Origin: Clitoria ternatea
Taxonomy: Eukaryota; Streptophyta; Magnoliopsida; Fabales; Fabaceae
Reading direction: 5' to 3'
Length of the DNA stretch: 64,000 bases
Assembly (NCBI GenBank): GCA_037962975.1
Contig: CM075673.1
Span: forward strand, 120,795,001-120,859,000
Positions 58,408-64,000 of the stretch are shown here, piece by piece. The notes beneath the pieces were generated by a model. That model was not told the origin of the DNA. It saw only the letters and a list, made by a program, of their open reading frames with translations, and made no database searches. Within the stretch, counting starts at the first letter, position 1; each line of letters opens with the position of its first letter. The position numbers and the translations under genes were made by a program.

Positions 58408-59271
58408 TAGATTATGTTAAATGATTTCAAAGGACATATAATATTTTACTTATGTGATAGATAAAAGTTGTCATTAAAAAAAGGTTAGAGTTGGTGGAGT
58501 TGGTTGATGGAAATCCATGAGTTTAGAAAAGTAACTATCACAATCGATCTTGGTAGATTAAGGTGCATAGGTGAAAAGTGTAAAAACTTAAGTTTTCTGT
58601 CATAACTCAATGTTTATATCCATTTTGTTTGTGATATTATTAGATAAAACATTATTGCATTAGTGGTAAGCTTTTGCATTGTTAGCCTATCGAGTATTTT
58701 AACCACCTCAGTGTTTACTAAATGAGAGTTAATGAGAGAGGCCTAATCCTAGTAAAACACATATATTAGTCATTGGAATTTAAATACAAGAATCAAACTA
58801 ATTAAATATAATATAAAAGAATCAAGTAACTAGATAAATAAATACTCAATAAAATAAATATTATATCAATATTATGTTTATTTCGCGTTAATAATGATTT
58901 TCAATAATAAATATTAGTATAAATTATAGGAACAATTTATTTATAAGTGTTTTTATGTTTATAACTAAGTTGAAAATAAGTTTGAACATTATCTAAAGGT
59001 CATAATAGATGTCAACTAAAAAAGTGATTTGTATTGTGAGATTTTACTGATTTGTAAGTGTCACATTTCGCATTTCTAAAATTATATAATATAAATAAAT
59101 AGATAAGGTTTAACAAAATAAACTTTAACATTGTTTTAATGACAAGATTGTCAAAAATATTTATGCAAATATATTTAGCAATGCTATAATTAAAATATAT
59201 TTAACAATACAAAATTTTATGCCCCAAATTTGATGCAAATATATTTAACAATGCTATAACAAAATAAAATT
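58408..59271. other. AT-rich DNA, nothing recognised
   Basis: Low GC, short frames only. ATATTTAACAATGCTATAA-like strings recur at about 59170-59265. Confidence 0.5.
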
Positions 59272-59649
59272 TTAACAAAACAATAGCCAACAATTGTGTC
59301 CTGTTGCATGATCAGAAGAAAACATCTTGCTAAATAGCAAATACACACGGTAGAATATCAATTGTCCACATCCTATGTTATTTCCAAGACATGAGAAAGA
59401 ACAATGTCGATTAAAATAAGGGACAATGTTTATCTGTATGGTTATATTATTTTCCATTGTGATCTTGATGTGCAATGCTTTCTTGGTTTTGCTTAAAAGA
59501 TGGAAAGTTCCTCTCAAACCCCAATGAAGAGATAAAACATTATTATTTCCCTGAACAATAATTAAAAGAAACATTGGAAGAGGTGGCCAGTTGATGGCAG
59601 TGTTTTGTTTACTCTGATTTCTCATATAAAAAATACAAGAATTATTCAC
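59272..59649 (-). CDS. Unrecognised 125-codon open frame
   Basis: The frame is longer than most chance frames in this AT-rich region and is less biased in composition. It contains NWPPLPMFLLIIVQGNN and LHWGLRGTFHLLSK, and ends in a Cys/His-rich tail. I recognise no family. No promoter, splice site or neighbour supports it, and it lies just upstream of a copia LTR. It could be a fragment of a captured or decayed gene. Confidence 0.2.
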   Translation of the reverse strand: MNNSCIFYMRNQSKQNTAINWPPLPMFLLIIVQGNNNVLSLHWGLRGTFHLLSKTKKALHIKITMENNITIQINIVPYFNRHCSFSCLGNNIGCGQLIFYRVYLLFSKMFSSDHATGHNCWLLFC

Positions 59650-59722
59650 CTGTAGTGGCCTTGCTTAAGAATAACAATAATTATAATATTACTACAAAGT
59701 TAATATATTATCTTGTATATAT

Positions 59723-60254
59723 GTTAGGATAAATGTTATATTAACCTATTTTGTTTGTATATTAACATATTTTAATCCCTTAATAATTTTTTTTGTTGAT
59801 GTTGATCTTTATATTATTTCTTATGTGATTGGTCCCTTAATAGATCAATAAAAAATAATTATAAGGTCTATTTTGAAAAAGTTAAATGAAAAGAAAAAGT
59901 TAGAGACTGAATAAATAAAAGACAGATCAAGTAACATTTCTATTTGCAATGGTATTAACGGTGTTGTATTTTAGAATATGTCCTTCTTTTTAAAATATAT
60001 AAACCAAAATCACATATAACCCATACAACAATATGTCCTTTTTAAAAACAATTTTATTGGCTCATCAATAACTAAAAAGATATTATGAATATTCTAATAA
60101 AAGGTGGATGTCCACCTTGGGTTATAAAAGGGAATCATTCCCTTCATAGTTTGATGCAGAAAAACTTGGCTCAGTTATTCGTTCCCTTCTTTCTTCCTCT
60201 CTCTGATTCTCTTCTTTATTTTCCTTTTATTAAAATTTTAGTTATTTTATAACA
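59723..60254 (+). repeat. Copia 5' LTR
   Basis: It starts TGTTAGGATAAATG and ends TTTTATAACA, a TG..CA pair with a 5-base terminal inverted repeat. A TATA box lies at 60123 and a CT-rich leader at 60175-60240. The start was chosen for complementarity to the end, as no second LTR is available. Confidence 0.65.
60123..60130 (+). promoter_or_regulatory. TATA box of the copia LTR
   Basis: TATAAAAG lies about 130 bases before the LTR end, with a CT-rich transcript start zone downstream. Confidence 0.65.
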
Positions 60255-60270
60255 CGTTATCAGCACGAAG
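60255..60270 (+). other. Copia primer-binding-site region
   Basis: CGTTATCAGCACGAAG follows the LTR end directly. An AACACGTTATCAGCACGA string at this position is, as I recall, common in plant copia elements. The tRNA partner was not checked. Confidence 0.55.
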
Positions 60271-60384
60271 TTCTGACCAACTGAGATCTAGTCAAGACTA
60301 CGAGAGGTAATACATATTATTATTATTATTATTATTATCATTTTTGATAATCTTAATTTATATACCTTATATTATTTATGTATA

Positions 60385-60595
60385 TATTATAAAAGTTCCT
60401 GAAGAACTTATATTTTAAACATCCCGGAAGGATGTATAAGATTATATCTATATCATAAAAAAAATAGGTTCCTTAAGAACTTATTTAAAAACATCCTTGC
60501 GGGATGGATAAAATTAATAGTCAAATAACTCATAATTCTTGAAGAATTCTTGAAAATATTTATTGATAGTTCCTGAAGAACTATAACAATCTAAA
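60385..60595. repeat. GTTCCTGAAGAAC quasi-palindrome array in the copia leader
   Basis: Copies of AGTTCCTGAAGAACT or variants occur near 60390, 60468, 60537 and 60570, with a second palindrome type, CATCCCGGAAGGATG or CATCCTTGCGGGATGG, alternating at 60420 and 60490. A TTA/TAT microsatellite lies just upstream (60315-60340). Confidence 0.75.
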
Positions 60596-60599
60596 AACT

Positions 60600-61570
60600 T
60601 AAATATATATATATATATCATATATTTAATTATTGCTCATATATTGTTTTTAGTTTTATGCATTTATTTTTATATTACCTGCTAGTTGATTGATTATACC
60701 TGTTGGGCTTTTATTAAATTAACGCTCTTTGTTGCGTGCTTGTTATACTGCGCATCATGTTAATCTTTAGCTGATTTCAATTATTTTCCATTCTTCCTCC
60801 ATTATTAAATTATATACCACGTGAATAGGTAGTGCTTTTTGCTTTATATTATTTTACATATCATTGGTGCTTTTTCTTTATAGCATTATTTGCTACTACA
60901 TTGATTAATATTCATTACCTCTTTTGTGTTACCTGCTTCGATTTTGCTACTTTACTAACTATTGTGTTCATAATTGCTACACACTGCGTCTTCCAATTCA
61001 ATTGTTATACTTTTGTTGATTGCTGCACTCATGGGTCTTATTAAATTAAATATGCTTCACGGGATGCTAGCTAACTTTATTGATTTTATTAGACTTTATA
61101 TTACCATTAGCAATCATCTTTATGATTATTGATTCTTAATGCAAATTGTTATGTGCGTCTTGAATTTTATATTAATAAATTCTAATTATGCCGTTGATTT
61201 CCATTAGCTCCTGCATGATGATTATCAATGATTTACAATTCATTATTATCAAATGATTAAATTCATAATAGATATTTATAATATATTTTATTATATAAAA
61301 GGAGTTAATAAATAATATACACATTAGTAGAGAATCGAACTCAGGTTTATTTCATGATAAGTTATAACTCTATTACTTGATCACTAGTACTTGAATATTA
61401 TTTTATGAAAATTTTAAATTTTCACTATTGGATCATTTATATGAAATTTTATTTTAATTTGTTTAGTCGATTTATAAGTTACTTGTCTCCTTGTAGCTAA
61501 ACAATATAATGAATTACTTATGCAATCATGAGTCCCGTCCAACTAGAACCGCTTCATTCCCAAAAGTGAT
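60600..61570 (+). other. Copia leader region, gag N-terminus not found
   Basis: AT-rich DNA without a Gag-like frame. A 70-codon frame at 60832-61044 has no known domain. The N-terminal Gag expected here is either deleted or lies in unrecognisably decayed sequence. Confidence 0.5.
61328..61390 (-). other. tRNA-like segment
   Basis: The minus strand has TAGTGATCAAGTAATAG (A-box-like) and, about 30 bases on, GAGTTCGATTCTC (B-box-like). A full cloverleaf is not evident. It may be tRNA-derived debris inside the copia leader. Confidence 0.35.
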
Positions 61571-61905
61571 GTAGCAACACATGATCATTATACTCTTGGT
61601 CGTGGTCGTGGTCGAAATGATAACAAATCATCATTTGTATGGAAAAAGAAAAAATGTTCAAAGTAGCGAACAAACTAAAAATATTTGTTATCCTTATGGT
61701 AGCCAAGGCCATTGGTCTTGGGTTTGTCGCACACTAAAACATCTGATTATCTATACCAAAAACCCGTTAAAAATAAAGGGAAAACAATAGAAACAAATTT
61801 GACTGGTATAGATGATGTTTATTAGATGATGTTTATACTCACTTTGATATTGATGATTTCCTTACTCTTCTTGAAGAAGACATTGACCACTCGGTTGGAG
61901 AGTGA
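61571..61905 (+). pseudogene. Copia gag C-terminus, degenerate
   Basis: Readable pieces are a Gly/Arg-rich GRGRGRN stretch, SSEQTKNICYPYGSQGHWSWVC (zinc knuckle region) and a LLEEDIDHSVGE end, spread over two or three frames. The second Cys of the CCHC knuckle is Tyr here, a one-base transition. Several stops follow the knuckle. Confidence 0.7.
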
Positions 61906-62047
61906 AGTGCCCCAGAAAAAATAAATTATTTTATGTTTCATGAAATTTGTTTGTGTCAAGAATTTTAGTCTTTATCAATAAAATTTCATGTTAAAAATTT
62001 ATTGTTAATTATATTTTCACTCATGATTTTTTTATTGTTATTATTTA

Positions 62048-62302
62048 ATGAAGAATGAATGCTCATTGAATAACGAAGATATATGTCTCGTAGACAATGC
62101 AACAACTCATACTATTCTCAAGAATGAGAAATATTTCTACCATATAGTAAAACAAGAAGCCAATGTTAATACTATATCTGGTAGTATAAATATAATTGAA
62201 GGCTCCGACAGAGCCAGTATTTTGTTACCTGGAGGAACAAAATTGCACATTGATAGTGCATTATATTCTACAAAGTCTCAAAAGAAATTTGTTGAGTTTT
62301 AA
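62048..62302 (+). pseudogene. Copia protease, short
   Basis: It includes ICLVDNATTHTIL, the equivalent of the copia protease active-site region where Asp-Ser/Asn-Ala/Gly is expected, and a LPGGTKLHIDSALYSTKSQK segment. The frame shifts at about 62290 into the pre-integrase region. Confidence 0.7.
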
Positions 62303-63180
62303 GGATATCCGTAGAAATGGATACCATATTGAGACCACAAATGAAAGAAATGATGAATATCTTTACATCACAAAGTTAATTTCTGATAAGAAATATATAT
62401 TAAAAAAATGGCCTTCATTTTCCTCCAGTTTGTACTACACCTATATTAGTACCGTTGAAACAAATGTTATTGTAAACCAGAATTTTACAAATAAGAATAA
62501 CTTTGTTATTTGGCGTGAACGGTTAGGCCATCCTGGAATAATAATGATGCAAAAAATAGTTGAGAATTCAAATGGTCATTGCTTGTCCAGCAGACAAATT
62601 CTCCAAACTAAGAAATTCTCATGTGCTGCTTATTCTCGAGGGAAATTAATTACCGGTCATCACCAATGAAAATTGGGAGTGAATCACTCATATTTTTAGA
62701 GCGTATACAAGGTGATATTTATGGACCAATACACCCTTCATGTGGACCGGCTAGATATTTTATGGTTTTGATTGATGCATCAACTAGATGGTCACATGTT
62801 TGCTTATTGTCAACATGCAACCAGGAGTTTGTGAGATTACTAGCTCAATTAATTCTTTAAAAGATCATTTTCTTGATTATCTAATTAAGAAAATATGCTT
62901 TGATACCACTGGTGAATTCACATCTCAATCTTTTAATAATTATTGTATGTCCATCAAATTGATGTTGAACATCCTCTAGCATATGTTTATACACAAAATG
63001 GACTTGCTAAATCATTAATTAAACGTTTGAAATTGATAGCAAGACCATTATTAATGAGATCAAAACTCCCAATTTCAACTTGGGGACATGCAATCTTGCA
63101 TACAACAACACTTATTCGCATCAGGCCTACAAGTTATCATGAGTATTTCCCTTTACAATTGGTTCATGGTAAATAACCAA
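62303..63180 (+). pseudogene. Copia integrase, frameshifted
   Basis: A pre-integrase domain is visible (WRERLGHPG, then CAAYSRGK where the zinc-binding Cys pair would be). The catalytic core has FLERIQGDIYGPIHP (first Asp), VLIDASTRWSHVCLLS, CFDTTGEFTSQSFNNYC (the second Asp lies in this segment), and YTQNGLAKSLIKRL, where the family's Glu appears to be replaced (AKS instead of a VES-like string). The reading changes frame near 62665, 62860 and 62970. Confidence 0.75.
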
Positions 63181-64000
63181 ATATTTCCCATCTAAGAATT
63201 TTTGGAAGTGCGGTATATATTCTTATCTCCCCTCCACAACACTAAGATGAGACCTCAAAAAAGGTTGGGAATATATTTTGGATATGAAAGTCCATCCATA
63301 ATAAAATATCTTGAACTCCTAACAGGTGATTTATTTACAGCTCATTTTGCTGATTGTCATTTTGATGAATCTATTTTTCCACCATTATGGGGAGAGAAAA
63401 AATAGTTGGATAAAAGGATTAGTTGGAATGAGATATCTCTATCTCATCTTAATCCTCGAACAAAGCAATCTAAACTAGAAGTTCAGAAAATAATTAGTTT
63501 GCAAAATTTAGCAAACCAATTGCCAAATGCATTTGTTGATCCAAAAAGAGTGACTAAGTCACACATACTAGTTGTTAGTACTCTAATAAAGATTGATGTC
63601 CCTGCAAGACAATCTAAAATTGCAAATGAGTCTGAAGCCAAAATAAAGCGTGGCAGACCTGTTGGTTCTAAAGATAAAAAATCCTCGAAAAAGAAAAGCA
63701 AATAAAAAGGATGGTCGAATCAAGGATATAAAGACTCTGGGAAAGTCTCTAGACATAATCAAGGTTTCAAATCCAAAAGAAACCAAGGTACCTGAAATAG
63801 ATAAGAATAAAGAGATCTTTGTAAATTATGTCATGGATGGAATACAATGGAATCGACATGAAGTCGATATTGATGAAATTTTTGCATTCAAAGTAGCTCT
63901 TGATATTATAAATGATGATAAGAATCATGAGCCAAAATCTATTAAGGAATGTGCATAAAGAAATGATTGGCCAAAGTGGAAAAATACAATGCAAGAAGAG
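63181..64000 (+). pseudogene. Copia integrase tail and reverse-transcriptase N-terminus, cut by window edge
   Basis: From 63181 the reading gives LRIFGSAVYI, RLGIYFGYESPSIIKYLE, LTGDLFTAHFADCHFDESIFPPL, a stop, then a charged linker with RGRPVGSKDKK and a frame change near 63690. The RT approach region follows (IFVNYVMDGIQWNRHEVDIDEIF, and at the very end RNDWPKWKNTMQEE). The catalytic aspartates lie beyond the window. Confidence 0.75.

Larger units (their letters stand above)
59723..64000 (+). mobile_element. Ty1-copia element, truncated by the window edge
   Basis: It begins with a 532-bp LTR and continues through a long leader, remnants of gag, then protease, integrase and the start of reverse transcriptase in copia order (integrase before reverse transcriptase). 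The 3' half and 3' LTR lie beyond the window, so no target duplication can be tested. Every domain carries stops or frameshifts. Confidence 0.88.

Overview
This window looks like plant nuclear heterochromatin, probably pericentromeric DNA from a papilionoid legume. The evidence is the mass of nested long-terminal-repeat (LTR) retrotransposon DNA, two Athila-type elements with typical PBS and PPT signals, a Mutator-like element (MULE), a copia element, and arrays of CGCTTGAGCGAG-type motifs that I associate with legume repeats. The species assignment is inference. I see no intact host gene, rRNA, true tRNA or CRISPR array. Almost every long open frame is transposon debris or a chance frame in repeats.

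The layout resolves well through target-site duplications (TSDs). An old minus-oriented LTR-like remnant (H; 15117-15923, 21762-21905, 54568-55060, perhaps also 1-950) hosts the rest. Left block: unit U1 (951-15111, minus) was split by U2 (2594-6459, TSD GGGCC) and U3 (8056-13011, TSD AGTCA). Middle: a 5.8 kb MULE (15924-21752, 9-bp TSD TATATTCTT) carries a decayed MURA-type transposase and a decayed GRF zinc-finger gene on the opposite strand. Right block: unit U4 (21906-54562, plus, TSD ATGCC) was split by U5 (24651-41360, minus, TSD TTTTG) and by Athila-2 (42033 to about 53828, plus). U5 was itself split by U6 (29002-32176, plus, TSD AGAAG) and by Athila-1 (32191-39472, minus, TSD GTGAC/GTGAT). 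Athila-2 contains a foldback MULE-like element (48097-49639) with a 1.36 kb palindrome.

The most interesting material is in units U1-U6. Each is bounded by TG..CA-type ends, has no internal retroviral domain, and is about 3-6 kb once insertions are removed. Sense-strand reading shows a shared plan in four of them: a conserved promoter-like block, a CT-rich leader ending in GAG|GTAAG (GTATG in U6), a 60-65 nt segment bounded by AG and GTAGGA, and a 45-50 nt segment bounded by AG and GTAAAT. These look like three exons of a split transcript inside an LTR. The same units also carry interchangeable arrays of short, unrelated quasi-palindromes. Similar palindromic arrays sit in the Athila-1 LTRs and in the copia leader.

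From 55061 to the end there are two copies of a gypsy-like polyprotein tail, a candidate copia LTR with a primer-binding site, a hAT-like MITE, AT-rich DNA with nothing recognised, and a copia element. The copia element starts at 59723 and runs off the right edge; its frames are heavily broken. All boundaries and splice sites were read by eye; no alignment or database search was run.
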